From: an alpha proteobacterium SCGC AAA536-K22
GTDB taxonomy: Bacteria > Pseudomonadota > Alphaproteobacteria > Puniceispirillales > Marisalimonadaceae
Length of the DNA stretch: 64,000 nt
Direction of reading: 5' to 3'
Assembly (NCBI GenBank): GCA_000421325.1
Contig: ATWQ01000007.1
Coordinates: 35,007-99,006, forward strand
Below are positions 19,711 through 29,014 of the stretch, one piece after another (the first letter of the stretch is position 1; each line of letters begins with the position of its first letter). A model generated the notes under the pieces. The model was not told where the DNA came from and did not search any database. It saw only the letters and a program-made list of their open reading frames with translations. The position numbers were made by a program, and so were the translations under genes.

Positions 19711-21090
19711 TTAATTTTCCATTTTTATCAATGAGACAAAAAATCCGTCTGATCCACTCATAACATTATCAGAATTAAATTTAAAATAATTTGGAAGAAT
19801 TCTTACGAAGCCTTCTTCTGTTATACAATCATTAATCATAGGATAATCACTGGAAATAAACGGAACAACAGAAAAATTTTGATTCTTTTTTAAAAATTTT
19901 TCTATTCTTCTTTCACCCTCAATTTTTTGAAGAGAGCATGTAACATACATAATTAATCCATTTTTGTTTAATATTTTTGAAGCATTATTTAAGATATTAT
20001 CTTGAGTTAAAATTAAATCGTCTAGATTAGTTGGTGCTGGTTTAATAAAAATATCTGGATTTTTTCTGATTGTGCCTGTTGCAGAACAGGGAGCATCAAT
20101 TAAAATAACATCAGCTTTAAAGTTTGGCATATGATTTTCTGCATTAGCATTAATTAAATTGGGATTAAAGTTAAGTCGCTTCATATTTTCTTTAAAATTA
20201 TGAGATCTTAATTTGCTTTTTTCAATAGATACAACATCTAATTCATTATTTAAAAGTTGGGCAGTTTTACCTCCAGGAGCGCAACACATATCTATTACTT
20301 TTATAGAATTAATAGATTTAGAAAAATGTTGATTTATTTTAGACAATAATAAATTACAGGGAATTTGAGATGCGACATCTTGTATCCACCATATACCATC
20401 TGAAAATCTTGGTAAACTTTCAACAGGCTCGTTTAAATTGCATCTTATAACATTAGGTAAGATTTGTTCACCTGAGAGATTGAGCTTTAATTGCTCCAAT
20501 TCACTTTTTTTTATTTTATTTGAAACGACTATATCGAGTGGTGGCGGTTCCATAGCTATTGTTGCTATTTCATCGACATTTTTTTCACCATATGAAGATA
20601 TCCAACTATTTAAAAGCCATTCAGGTAGGTTATATTTATCCTCAGGTATCAAGCTTAACCAATCATCTTTATTTGCAAGCATATTACGTAAAATTGCATT
20701 GACGAGCTTAGATTGTTTATCTCCAATATAAAATTTAGCTTGATTGACTGCCTCATTTAATACTGCATAAGGGGCTATCTCTAACCAAATTAACTGAATA
20801 GTTGCTATAACTAGAATACCATTTAAGTAACGATTATTTTTCTTTATTCCAAACCTTGCATATTCATTATAAATTTTCTGAGCTTGCTTATGCCTTCTCA
20901 TACATGTGTTTATAAGTAAAAATAGAAAAGATTTGTCTCTTCTATCAAATTTATTGAAGTCAAAAGATTTTTTTATAATATCATCAAATTTTTTATTTTT
21001 GTAAAAAACAAGTATCCAAATTTCTAATGCCACAAGTCTTGTGCTCTTGTTTTTATTTTTTTTATTGTTAAATATTTTTTGTTCGTTCAA
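19711..21090 (-). CDS. rsmB: 16S rRNA m5C methyltransferase (RsmB/Fmu family)
   Basis: 459 residues: an N-terminal NusB-like RNA-binding domain (about 20–150) and a C-terminal Rossmann methyltransferase. The SAM loop MCCAPGGKTAQL is near residues 267–278, DAPCSATG near 331–338, and the catalytic VTCSLQKIEGER near 380. It would methylate C967 of 16S rRNA by analogy with E. coli. The start is TTG at 21090 with AAGG eight bases upstream. First gene of the rsmB–heparinase–purH run. Confidence 0.93.
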   Translation of the reverse strand: MNEQKIFNNKKNKNKSTRLVALEIWILVFYKNKKFDDIIKKSFDFNKFDRRDKSFLFLLINTCMRRHKQAQKIYNEYARFGIKKNNRYLNGILVIATIQLIWLEIAPYAVLNEAVNQAKFYIGDKQSKLVNAILRNMLANKDDWLSLIPEDKYNLPEWLLNSWISSYGEKNVDEIATIAMEPPPLDIVVSNKIKKSELEQLKLNLSGEQILPNVIRCNLNEPVESLPRFSDGIWWIQDVASQIPCNLLLSKINQHFSKSINSIKVIDMCCAPGGKTAQLLNNELDVVSIEKSKLRSHNFKENMKRLNFNPNLINANAENHMPNFKADVILIDAPCSATGTIRKNPDIFIKPAPTNLDDLILTQDNILNNASKILNKNGLIMYVTCSLQKIEGERRIEKFLKKNQNFSVVPFISSDYPMINDCITEEGFVRILPNYFKFNSDNVMSGSDGFFVSLIKMEN

Positions 21091-21169
21091 AACTACTGCC
21101 TTGTATTTGTACTAATAATAAATATTATATAAATTATCTAGATATTGGCTGATAAGAAAGTTTATACTT

Positions 21170-21334
21170 ATGGATAGTGAAATTACAAAATTAAGTAAAC
21201 AAAAAGAAGAAAATGATTCTAACGATAATGTGTCAGAAGATAAAATTGCTCCAAAAGAAAAAGGAGGTCCTAAGGGCTTGGAACCAACTAGATATGGAGA
21301 CTGGGAAAAAGCAGGAAGATGCTCAGATTTTTAA
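21170..21334 (+). CDS. Succinate dehydrogenase assembly factor 4 (DUF1674)
   Basis: 54 residues, too short for many gene finders. After a charged, low-complexity N-terminus the C-terminal 24 residues carry the highly conserved DUF1674/SDHAF4 signature, GLEPTRYGDWEKAGRCSDF, ending exactly at the stop as in homologues. The eukaryotic and bacterial proteins promote flavinylation of SdhA and protect free SdhA from oxidation. A standalone gene near rsmB is common in Alphaproteobacteria. The ATG at 21170 is the only plausible start. Confidence 0.88.
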   Translation: MDSEITKLSKQKEENDSNDNVSEDKIAPKEKGGPKGLEPTRYGDWEKAGRCSDF

Positions 21335-21352
21335 ATTGATGACACTTTTAAA

Positions 21353-21703
21353 ATGATAATTGAATTAAAATCAGAAATACTGATAAATGCTGGTATTAGA
21401 GCTGCCGAAAGAAATTTTACCAACGCTTATGTTACTAAAAGAGGTGACAGTGAAGCTGGTGCTATATTTGTTAAAATTGATACGTTAGATGGTTGCGGCA
21501 AACTTTTTACACGTAATTTGAAGTATGACTTAATTAATGAGAATAATTTTATTGAATTTATAAATTTATATCCTGAAAAAAAAATACAAAACATTGACAT
21601 AGATAAAAGAATTTCTAAAGAAATAGAAATAGATAGGGATTGTTGGATCGTAGAAATTGAAGACAAAGAAGGACGGAATCCATTTCATAATTTAAATTGT
21701 TAA
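21353..21703 (+). CDS. DUF1491 family protein
   Basis: 116 residues matching the DUF1491 pattern that I know from Alphaproteobacteria: an N-terminal helix IRAAERNFTNAYV, then KRGDSEAGAIFVKIDTLDG, and near the end DCWIVEIEDKEGRNPFH. The family is uncharacterised. It follows the SDHAF4 gene by 18 bases on the same strand. Its last 12 bases overlap the convergent end of the panE-like gene. Confidence 0.82.
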   Translation: MIIELKSEILINAGIRAAERNFTNAYVTKRGDSEAGAIFVKIDTLDGCGKLFTRNLKYDLINENNFIEFINLYPEKKIQNIDIDKRISKEIEIDRDCWIVEIEDKEGRNPFHNLNC

Positions 21704-22708
21704 ATCCTCTATTAGTTGGCTTCTTTCATATAAACCTAAATAGTCTGCTTTTAGTTTAAGTATCCCATTTATATGTTTTAACATTGGTGTTGGTATACTT
21801 AGTTTTGTTCCAATTTCTATAATTGCGCTCATAATAGGATCTATTTCTAAAGGTCGTTTCATTTCAATATCTTGTCGTGTTGAAGGCTTATGGCCAATTA
21901 TAGATGATGCACCATCAATCCTTTTTTCAACTGTTACATTGAAGTTAACCCCAATTGCTTCACCAACTCTTTGGCATTCTTCCATTATTTCTTTTATTAA
22001 TGATCTTGAACTTGGGTCATTACCTATAACGTCTAAACTTGCCCCAGTAATTGCGCTTATGGGGTTAAAAGAACAATTTCCCCAAAGTTTGATCCAAATT
22101 TCATCTCTCAAATTCTTTTTTTGAGGGGCTTTAAGTCCACCTTTTATAAAGAGATCAGATAATATTTTTAATCTGTCTGAATTTATTCCATTTGGTTCCC
22201 CAAGGCTAAATCTATTTCCTTCGATATGTTTTATAATGCCTGGCCTTTCAATTTCGCATGCTGGATAGACAACACAACCTAATGCACGTTTGGGATTAAG
22301 TGTCTTCCAGATAATGCCATGAGGATCTACAGAATTTATATATGTGTTTTCAAGCTTTGTACCTGTGTCAGATTTATAAAAATACCACCAAGGTAACCCA
22401 TTAACTGCTGATAAAATAGCCGTGTTGTCATTTAAAAGAGGTTTTAACTTATTCACAATTCCTGAAATTGCATGAGCTTTAACACCAATAATTATATAAT
22501 CTTGTGTGCCTAATTCACAGGGATTTTCTGTAACCTTTAATTTAAATGTTTCTGATTTGTTGTTTGAAATTAAAGTTAAACCATTTTTTTCCATAGCTTC
22601 TTTATGAGGACCTCTAGCTATTAATGATACATTGGCTCCAGCTTTACTTAAACTACATCCAATATAGCCTCCTATTGCTCCTGCACCAAATACGCAAACA
22701 TTAATCAT
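21692..22708 (-). CDS. 2-dehydropantoate 2-reductase family (ApbA/PanE)
   Basis: 338 residues with the NADPH-binding GAGAIGGYIG at residues 8–17 and the family segments VKAHAI, NGLPWWYF and the helical C-terminal domain with WIKLWGNCSFNPISAI (catalytic Lys and Asn region). Ketopantoate reductase is the founding activity in pantothenate synthesis. However, it lies nine bases behind an acyl-CoA synthetase gene rather than panB/panC, so another 2-oxo or hydroxy acid may be the substrate. The 3' end overlaps DUF1491 by 12 bases. Confidence 0.85.
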   Translation of the reverse strand: MINVCVFGAGAIGGYIGCSLSKAGANVSLIARGPHKEAMEKNGLTLISNNKSETFKLKVTENPCELGTQDYIIIGVKAHAISGIVNKLKPLLNDNTAILSAVNGLPWWYFYKSDTGTKLENTYINSVDPHGIIWKTLNPKRALGCVVYPACEIERPGIIKHIEGNRFSLGEPNGINSDRLKILSDLFIKGGLKAPQKKNLRDEIWIKLWGNCSFNPISAITGASLDVIGNDPSSRSLIKEIMEECQRVGEAIGVNFNVTVEKRIDGASSIIGHKPSTRQDIEMKRPLEIDPIMSAIIEIGTKLSIPTPMLKHINGILKLKADYLGLYERSQLIEDLTI

Positions 22709-22717
22709 ATTAATTCC

Positions 22718-24220
22718 CTATTCTAAGCCAAGTTTTACAGCAAGACCTATTCTTTGAAGTTTACCAGTAGCCCCTTTTGGTATTTCGTTTAAAAAACAAA
22801 TATATTTTGGAATTTTAAAATCTGCTAAATGATTTCTAGCATAATTTTTAATTTCATTTTCAGAACATTTTTCATCACTTTTCAGGACAATGGCGGCGCC
22901 TATAGCTTCTCCTAGTAACTTGTCCTTTACCCCAAAAGTAACAACTTGTTCAATTGCTTCATGTTCCATTAAGATATTATCTATTTCTAGAGGAGACACT
23001 TTTTCGCCACCACGATTGATAATTTCTTTTAATCTTCCAGAAATTTTTAAATAACCATCATTATCAAAGAAACCTTGATCACCAGTTCTAAACCAGCCAT
23101 TAATAAACGAAGATTTATTAGCTTCATCGTTATTTTCGTAACCAAAAGTTACATTATCACCCCGAATACATACCTCTCCCTCCTTACCATTATTTTGAAT
23201 ATTTCCTTCAGCATCCATTATACAAACTTCTGGACCTGCAGGTTTGCCGACAAAACCAGCTTTTTGAATTTGAGGAGGCATTGGATTTGAGGTCATTTGG
23301 TGAGATGCTTCGGTCATTCCATAAGCTTCAATCACTGTTGTTTTAAAAACTTCTCTTAATTGTTCAAAAACAGCTGGTGGTAAAGAAGCTGAGGATGATC
23401 TAATAAACCTAAGTGATAGGTCTTCGGCAACTTTTATATTTCTCTTTGCTCTCATTAATATTCCTTGATGCATAGTAGGAACTCCTGAGTACCAAGATAT
23501 TCTTTCTTTTTTTGCTATATCTAAAAATTTTAATGCATTAAAACCATTACTTGCATAAACTGAGGCTCCTGAAAATATTGACGAACACAAAATTGCAATT
23601 AAGCCGTGTATATGAAAAAGAGGCATAATATTGTAGCAATGATCAGCAGAGTTTAATTTAAGAGAATTTGAAATATTTATTGCAGAAGAATAAATATTTC
23701 TATTTGTTAGAGGCACTACTTTGGGTCTAGATGTGGTTCCAGACGTATGAAGCACTAAAGCCTCATATGTTTCTTTACATAATTCAAAACTCGAAATTTC
23801 ATTGTAAAGATTAAATATTCCCGTTGGTGCACCATCTATTTTTTTTATTTCACATACTTCAATGCCTAATTTTTTTGCAGCTTCAACTACAGGGTTAATA
23901 CTATCCTTTTCAACAATAACGATTTTAGGCATTAAATCTTTTAAATAAAATTCATATTCACTTAGTTTGTAAGAAGGGTTTAGTGGCGCAGCAGACATAT
24001 AACTTGCAATAGCTAAGAAAGTTGTCGCCATCTCAGGGCCATTCGGGAGAACGATCGCCGCTCTATCCGAATTTAGAATGCCTTTTTTAGAAAGCTGACC
24101 AGATATGTCAAAAACATGTTTTTTTAAGTCTGAGTATTTGATTTTAGAACCATCACTCGACGTTATTGCAATACTTTCATTATCATTATTATTAATCAAA
24201 TTTCTTATAGTTTGTGTCAT
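22718..24220 (-). CDS. AMP-forming acyl-CoA synthetase, oxalyl-CoA-synthetase-like
   Basis: 500 residues of the ANL adenylating superfamily. The P-loop-like LHTSGTTSRPK is near residues 156–166, YGMTEASHQM near 300, the GWFRTGDQGFF core motif and the hinge GRLKEIINRGGEKVSP near 390–410, and the C-terminal catalytic lysine in PKGATGKLQR. The N-terminal AAPLNPSYKLSEYEFYL segment recalls the oxalyl-CoA synthetases AAE3 and Pcs60, but substrate choice cannot be read with confidence. It probably forms a two-gene unit with the PanE-like reductase downstream. Confidence 0.86.
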   Translation of the reverse strand: MTQTIRNLINNNDNESIAITSSDGSKIKYSDLKKHVFDISGQLSKKGILNSDRAAIVLPNGPEMATTFLAIASYMSAAPLNPSYKLSEYEFYLKDLMPKIVIVEKDSINPVVEAAKKLGIEVCEIKKIDGAPTGIFNLYNEISSFELCKETYEALVLHTSGTTSRPKVVPLTNRNIYSSAINISNSLKLNSADHCYNIMPLFHIHGLIAILCSSIFSGASVYASNGFNALKFLDIAKKERISWYSGVPTMHQGILMRAKRNIKVAEDLSLRFIRSSSASLPPAVFEQLREVFKTTVIEAYGMTEASHQMTSNPMPPQIQKAGFVGKPAGPEVCIMDAEGNIQNNGKEGEVCIRGDNVTFGYENNDEANKSSFINGWFRTGDQGFFDNDGYLKISGRLKEIINRGGEKVSPLEIDNILMEHEAIEQVVTFGVKDKLLGEAIGAAIVLKSDEKCSENEIKNYARNHLADFKIPKYICFLNEIPKGATGKLQRIGLAVKLGLE

Positions 24221-24347
24221 TGTTAATTTTTTCTATTTTATAAAGTTAACTATATTTTAAATGTATAAATATTTAAATCTAATTCAATTCTTAGAAGTAA
24301 AAGTCAAATTTGTAAATTTCTTAAAATTCAATTAAACAAACTTAATT

Positions 24348-25853
24348 CTATATACACTTTTTTAAAAAGTCCTTGGCTGAGGGACTTAATTTTTCATCTC
24401 CATCGTTATTAGAAATATCATTAGCAATACTTTTCCCGAGTTCTACACCCCACTGGTCAAAACTATTAATATTCCATAAAAAACCAGATGCAATTGTAAC
24501 ATTTTCATACAGAGAAATCAGCATTCCAATAGAAAATGGATTATTTTCCTCCCAGCTAATAATTGTTGATGGTCGGTTTCCTGGAAAGTTTTTGTTTTTA
24601 TTAGTAAAATCAACTGAACCAATAGCTAATGCTTCTGCCTGAGCAATTGCATTTACGATTAAATGTTTATGATTTGTCATTAAATGACTAAATTTTTTGT
24701 TTTTGATTGGTTTGCGAGGTATTAGTATATCAATGGGAGTGGTTTCTAGGCCTTGGTGTAAAAATTGGAAAAAACTATGCTGAGCGTTTGTACCAACTTC
24801 TCCCCAAATAAGTGGACTTGCGGGCATTTTAAGTGTTTGACCCTCTATATCAACACTTTTACCATTACTTTCCATTTCTAATTGTTGTGCCCAAGCAGGC
24901 AATTTGGATAGACTATTGCTATATGGAACAATGCAGTGATTGTTTCTATTTAAAAAATTTCTATTCCATATTCTTAGTAAAGCGAAAATAATTGGAATAT
25001 TACTTTCAATTTCTTCATTAACAAAATGTTCATCCATTGTTTGGGCGCCATGCAAGAACTTCTTATAGTTATCTTCTCCTAAACCAAATAAAATTGACAT
25101 GCCTACTGAAGACCATAATGAGTACCTTCCTCCAATATTTTCAGAGACATGAAAAATATTAGATTTTTTAAAACCCCATTTCTTAGCTTTTTCTTTTGAT
25201 GAAGTAACCGCTACCATTGCATCATTCAAACTAACATTGCTCTCTGCCAGCCAATTCTTTATGATCCTTGCATTTTCTCGAGTTTCAAGGGTTCCAAAAC
25301 TTTTAGACGCTATTATAAACAAAGTTGTTTCTGGATCACATTTTTCAAATACCTCAATTAGATTTATTGGATCAATATTTGAAACATAAAAAATCTTTGG
25401 TCCTTTATAAAAACTTTCTAGCGCTCGATTAACCATTAATGGTCCTAAATCAGATCCTCCAATACCGACATTTACAATAGTTTTAAATGATCTTTTACTC
25501 AAAATTACATTTGTAAAATTAATAAGATTTTTCCATTCTTGTGTTTCAAAACGTTCTTTTTTTCTAAGACCAAAATGATCAACAGACCGGTTTTCAGATT
25601 GATTTATTTTAAATCCTGAGACCATTTTTTTTATTTTTGACTTAATCTTTGCTTTTTTAGCAAGGTTAATTAGATCGTTTTTGATTTCTTTATCAAGAGT
25701 CTGTCTTGTAATGTCTATTTTGAAATCATGAAATTTAAATTGAAATTCAGCAATTCGTTCTTGATCATAAATAAGATTACTTAAGTTATTAAAATCTTTG
25801 AATTTTAACTTTTCAAATATAACTTTTGTTATTGGGTTATCAGCTAATTGCAT
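24348..25853 (-). CDS. pgi: Glucose-6-phosphate isomerase
   Basis: 501 residues. The phosphoglucose isomerase signatures are clear: VNVGIGGSDLGPLM near residues 130–143, IASKSFGTLETRENA, GGRYSLWSSVG near 240, ESNGKSVD and the GEVGTNAQHSFFQFLHQG stretch with the catalytic histidine. It interconverts glucose-6-phosphate and fructose-6-phosphate. It stands alone on the minus strand with spacers of 127 and 82 bases on either side. Confidence 0.96.
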   Translation of the reverse strand: MQLADNPITKVIFEKLKFKDFNNLSNLIYDQERIAEFQFKFHDFKIDITRQTLDKEIKNDLINLAKKAKIKSKIKKMVSGFKINQSENRSVDHFGLRKKERFETQEWKNLINFTNVILSKRSFKTIVNVGIGGSDLGPLMVNRALESFYKGPKIFYVSNIDPINLIEVFEKCDPETTLFIIASKSFGTLETRENARIIKNWLAESNVSLNDAMVAVTSSKEKAKKWGFKKSNIFHVSENIGGRYSLWSSVGMSILFGLGEDNYKKFLHGAQTMDEHFVNEEIESNIPIIFALLRIWNRNFLNRNNHCIVPYSNSLSKLPAWAQQLEMESNGKSVDIEGQTLKMPASPLIWGEVGTNAQHSFFQFLHQGLETTPIDILIPRKPIKNKKFSHLMTNHKHLIVNAIAQAEALAIGSVDFTNKNKNFPGNRPSTIISWEENNPFSIGMLISLYENVTIASGFLWNINSFDQWGVELGKSIANDISNNDGDEKLSPSAKDFLKKCI

Positions 25854-25935
25854 AAATCCTGATTGCCACCTTTTTTATTTGATAAATACTATTATAAATT
25901 ATATATCATGATTTAATAAATGGGGATAAAAATTT

Positions 25936-26430
25936 ATGTATTCATTAAAGCATTTATCAAACTTTGTTTTTTCATTTATTTTAATCCTGTTATCTTCACA
26001 GAGTTTTTCTGAAACAATTAGTTTTAAAGGCTTAGTTTTATCAGATTTTTGGATAAAAAAGGTTATTGCTAATAATATTACAACTTCAGGCTACATTAAG
26101 ATTGAAAATAAAAATGATAAGAATGAACGTTTAATTTCTGTAGAATCAGTTTTTTCAAAAATAACAGAACTTCATGATATGAAGATTAAAAATGACATAA
26201 TGATAATGAAACATTTAGAAGAGGGTGTATTAATTAAGTCCAAATCACAACTGAATCTAAAGCCTGGAAGTTCTCATATTATGTTCATTGATCTAACTAA
26301 GTCCTTAAAGAAGATAAAAAACCAAAAAGTTAAATTCAATTTTGAAAAGGCAGGTTCAATAATTATTAATATGCCAATTATTAATAAAACTGAAAAATCA
26401 AATAAAAAGAAAAAGCACCATCATCATTAA
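25936..26430 (+). CDS. Periplasmic copper chaperone, PCu(A)C family
   Basis: 164 residues: a signal peptide (about 1–26, ending SQSFSE) and a cupredoxin-like PCu(A)C domain. The Cu(I) ligand motif is complete, with His80, Met91, His114 and Met116 (H-x10-M-x22-H-x-M). The protein ends in a lysine run followed by four histidines, which could be an extra metal-binding tail. The family delivers copper to the CuA or CuB site of cytochrome c oxidase. This fits a window that also encodes the Ccm system and a DsbD-type reductase. It is divergent from pgi. Confidence 0.9.
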   Translation: MYSLKHLSNFVFSFILILLSSQSFSETISFKGLVLSDFWIKKVIANNITTSGYIKIENKNDKNERLISVESVFSKITELHDMKIKNDIMIMKHLEEGVLIKSKSQLNLKPGSSHIMFIDLTKSLKKIKNQKVKFNFEKAGSIIINMPIINKTEKSNKKKKHHHH

Positions 26431-26588
26431 TATTATATATAGCAAAATTTTATTTTTTAAAAAAATCACTTTTAAGAAAAATTTTCTTTTATTTAATTTA
26501 ATTTTGAAATAAAAAAGTAAATAATTCATTTTCATGTTGTTAATTAGAATTTTTTTCTTATCTTACGAAATTTAGGAAGAATATTTTA

Positions 26589-27890
26589 ATGAGTACTTTT
26601 ACAAATCCAGAAACCCTTAGTCTTCATGCTGGATGGAGAGCTGATGAAACCACAGGTTCAGTCGCGGTCCCAATTCATCAAACTACAAGTTATCAGTTTG
26701 CTAACACAGAACAGGCCGCAAATTTATTTTCTTTATCAGAATTAGGCAATATTTATACAAGAATAATGAACCCAACCAATGATATATTGGAAAAGAGATT
26801 AGCAGCTTTAGAAGGTGGTGTTGCTGCATTAGCTTTATCTTCAGGTCAAACAGCGTCTGCAATTGCAATTCAAAATATTACAAAGGCCGGAGATAATATT
26901 GTCAGTTCAACTGACTTATACGGTGGTACTTGGAATTTATTTGTAAATACTTTAAAGGATATGGGTATCGAAGTTAGGTTTGTAGATCCATCAGATACTC
27001 AGGCATTTAAAAATGCAACAGATGATAAAACAAGAGCTTATTATGCTGAAACTTTGCCTAATCCAAAATTAAAGGTGTTTCCTATATCAGAAGTTAGCGC
27101 AATAGGAAAGAATTATGGAATACCTTTGATAATAGATAACACAGCTTCTCCAGTAATATGTAGACCTTTTGATCATGGCGCAGCAATTGTCGTTTATTCT
27201 CTTACCAAATATATTGGTGGTCATGGAAATTCAATTGGAGGGTTAATTATTGATGGTGGTAATTTTGATTGGGAAGGTGCTGGGAAAAAAAGACAACCGG
27301 CTTTAAATACACCTGATCCTTCATATGGTGGAGCTGTCTGGGTAGATGCTGTAAAACCATTAGGTCCCATTGCTTATATTATTAAAGCAAGGGTTACTTT
27401 GTTACGTGACCTTGGAGGTGCATTAAGTCCATTTAATGCTTTTCTAATATTACAAGGTCTTGAAACTATTAGTTTAAGAATGAAAACACATTGTGCAAAT
27501 GCTTCAAAAGTTGCTTATTTCTTAGAAAATCACAAATCAGTAGATCATGTTATTTATCCTGAGTTGCAAACAGGAACTTCTAAAAAAAATGCAGAAAAGT
27601 ATTTAAATGTAGGATTTGGAGGTCTGGTTGGCTTTGAATTGAAGGGTGGCGCTGAAGCAGGTAAAAAATTTATTGATAACTTAAACTTGTTCTACCATGT
27701 TGCTAACATTGGTGACACAAAAAGCCTTGCTATTCATCCGGCAACTACAACACATAGTCAGTTATCAAATGAAGATAAATTGAAGTCTGGTGTTTCAGAT
27801 TCGTATGTAAGACTGTCAGTCGGTATTGAACACATAGATGATATCATAGGCGACTTAACTTTAGCTTTAGATAAGTCACAAGAAAAGTAA
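26589..27890 (+). CDS. metY: O-acetylhomoserine aminocarboxypropyltransferase (sulfhydrylase)
   Basis: 433 residues, the length of MetY-type Cys/Met metabolism PLP enzymes. The substrate-binding YTRIMNPTNDILEKR, LSSGQTASAIA, DNTASPVICRPFDHGA and the PLP lysine at residue 207 (SLTKYIGGHG) are visible, as is the C-terminal HPATTTHSQL. It makes homocysteine from O-acetylhomoserine and sulfide, or cysteine from O-acetylserine. A ribosome site AGGAAG precedes the ATG. I looked for a SAM riboswitch in the 158-base leader and did not find one. Confidence 0.93.
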   Translation: MSTFTNPETLSLHAGWRADETTGSVAVPIHQTTSYQFANTEQAANLFSLSELGNIYTRIMNPTNDILEKRLAALEGGVAALALSSGQTASAIAIQNITKAGDNIVSSTDLYGGTWNLFVNTLKDMGIEVRFVDPSDTQAFKNATDDKTRAYYAETLPNPKLKVFPISEVSAIGKNYGIPLIIDNTASPVICRPFDHGAAIVVYSLTKYIGGHGNSIGGLIIDGGNFDWEGAGKKRQPALNTPDPSYGGAVWVDAVKPLGPIAYIIKARVTLLRDLGGALSPFNAFLILQGLETISLRMKTHCANASKVAYFLENHKSVDHVIYPELQTGTSKKNAEKYLNVGFGGLVGFELKGGAEAGKKFIDNLNLFYHVANIGDTKSLAIHPATTTHSQLSNEDKLKSGVSDSYVRLSVGIEHIDDIIGDLTLALDKSQEK

Positions 27891-27902
27891 AATATGCTTA
27901 CA

Positions 27903-27911
27903 TGATATAAT
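27903..27911 (+). promoter_or_regulatory. Putative extended −10 promoter element upstream of dusA
   Basis: The nonamer TGATATAAT, a perfect extended −10 (TGn plus TATAAT), lies about 90 bases upstream of the dusA start with no recognisable −35. The same nonamer occurs upstream of the helicase and carD genes in this window. It is a motif call only, with no direct support for activity. Confidence 0.4.
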
Positions 27912-27999
27912 ACTAATTAATATTTTTTTATTAATCTTGGTTATATTTTAGAAATATTGTAAATAATGATTAATCATTAAAAATTTGTAGGGCAAAAAA

Positions 28000-29004
28000 T
28001 TGGTATTTGAAGAAAATTTTTCTGTTGCTCCAATGATGGAATGGACAGATAGGCATTGTAGATATTTTCATAGGCTTTTATCTAATTCAGCAGTTTTATA
28101 TACTGAAATGATTTCTGCTGATGCTCTAATTTTTGGACCACGACATAATTTGTTAGTGTTTAACAATGAGGAGTTACCTTGTGTTCTTCAATTAGGAGGT
28201 AATGATCCTAAAAAATTAGCCTTGGCTGCACAATATGGACAAGATTATGGTTACTCTAAGATTAATTTAAATATTGGATGTCCATCTAATCGAGTGCAGA
28301 GCGGGGCGTTTGGTGCGTGTCTAATGAAGGACCCTAAACTAGTTGCTGAGTGTGTTAAAACGATACAAAATAATTGTCAAATACCTATAACCATAAAATG
28401 TAGAATTGGTGTTGATGATATGCACACGGTGCAAGGCCTAGATAATTTCGTTGATGAGGTGTCCGAAGCTGGTGTTAAATTGTTTGTTATCCACGCTAGA
28501 AAAGCACTATTAAATGGACTTAGTCCAAAGCAAAATAGAGAGATTCCTCCTTTAAATTATAATAGGGTTGGACTATTAAAAAAAAGAAGGCCTGATTTAA
28601 AAATTATTATTAATGGTGGAATTCAATCAATAAAAGAAGGTCAAGATTTAGTAAAAAAATTTGCTCTTGATGGTTTTATGATTGGCAGAGAAGTGTATAA
28701 AAATCCATATATATTATCTTCATTGGATAGAATAGTATTCAATAGCGAAGTAAAAACCAAATCAAGATATAAAGTTGCAATGGAAATGGCAGATTATATC
28801 GATAATTTTATGAAAAAAAATGAAGGTAATGTTCATTCAGTTACAAGACATATTTTAGGTTTGTATAACTCTCTTCCTGGTGCTAAGGAGTGGAGGCGTA
28901 TATTAAGTGAAAATGCCAGGTTTTCAAAAAATGGGGACATATTAAGATTTGCCACAGATAACATTGAGGATTTTATATACAGTAAGAGTTTGATTTTAGC
29001 TTAG
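28000..29004 (+). CDS. dusA: tRNA-dihydrouridine synthase A
   Basis: 334 residues. The N-terminus FSVAPMMEWTDRHCRYFHRLL is the DusA signature. NLNIGCPSNRVQSGAFGACLM carries the catalytic cysteine (around residue 104), and INGGIQSIKEG plus GFMIGREVYKNPYIL bind FMN phosphate. It reduces U20/U20a in the D-loop of tRNAs using FMN and NADPH. The start is TTG at 28000; no other start fits the conserved N-terminus, and AGGG lies about seven bases upstream. Confidence 0.94.
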   Translation: MVFEENFSVAPMMEWTDRHCRYFHRLLSNSAVLYTEMISADALIFGPRHNLLVFNNEELPCVLQLGGNDPKKLALAAQYGQDYGYSKINLNIGCPSNRVQSGAFGACLMKDPKLVAECVKTIQNNCQIPITIKCRIGVDDMHTVQGLDNFVDEVSEAGVKLFVIHARKALLNGLSPKQNREIPPLNYNRVGLLKKRRPDLKIIINGGIQSIKEGQDLVKKFALDGFMIGREVYKNPYILSSLDRIVFNSEVKTKSRYKVAMEMADYIDNFMKKNEGNVHSVTRHILGLYNSLPGAKEWRRILSENARFSKNGDILRFATDNIEDFIYSKSLILA

Positions 29005-29014
29005 GAGGTAGCAG

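Noticed and set aside
26431..26588. Possible SAM riboswitch before metY
   Set aside because: The leader lacks the conserved core elements of SAM-II or SAM-V that I know, and contains only A/T runs and a low-complexity palindrome at 26474–26488.
27916..27935. Inverted repeat ATTAATA/TATTAAT after metY as a terminator
   Set aside because: The stem has no G or C and no following T run, so it would be too weak as an intrinsic terminator.
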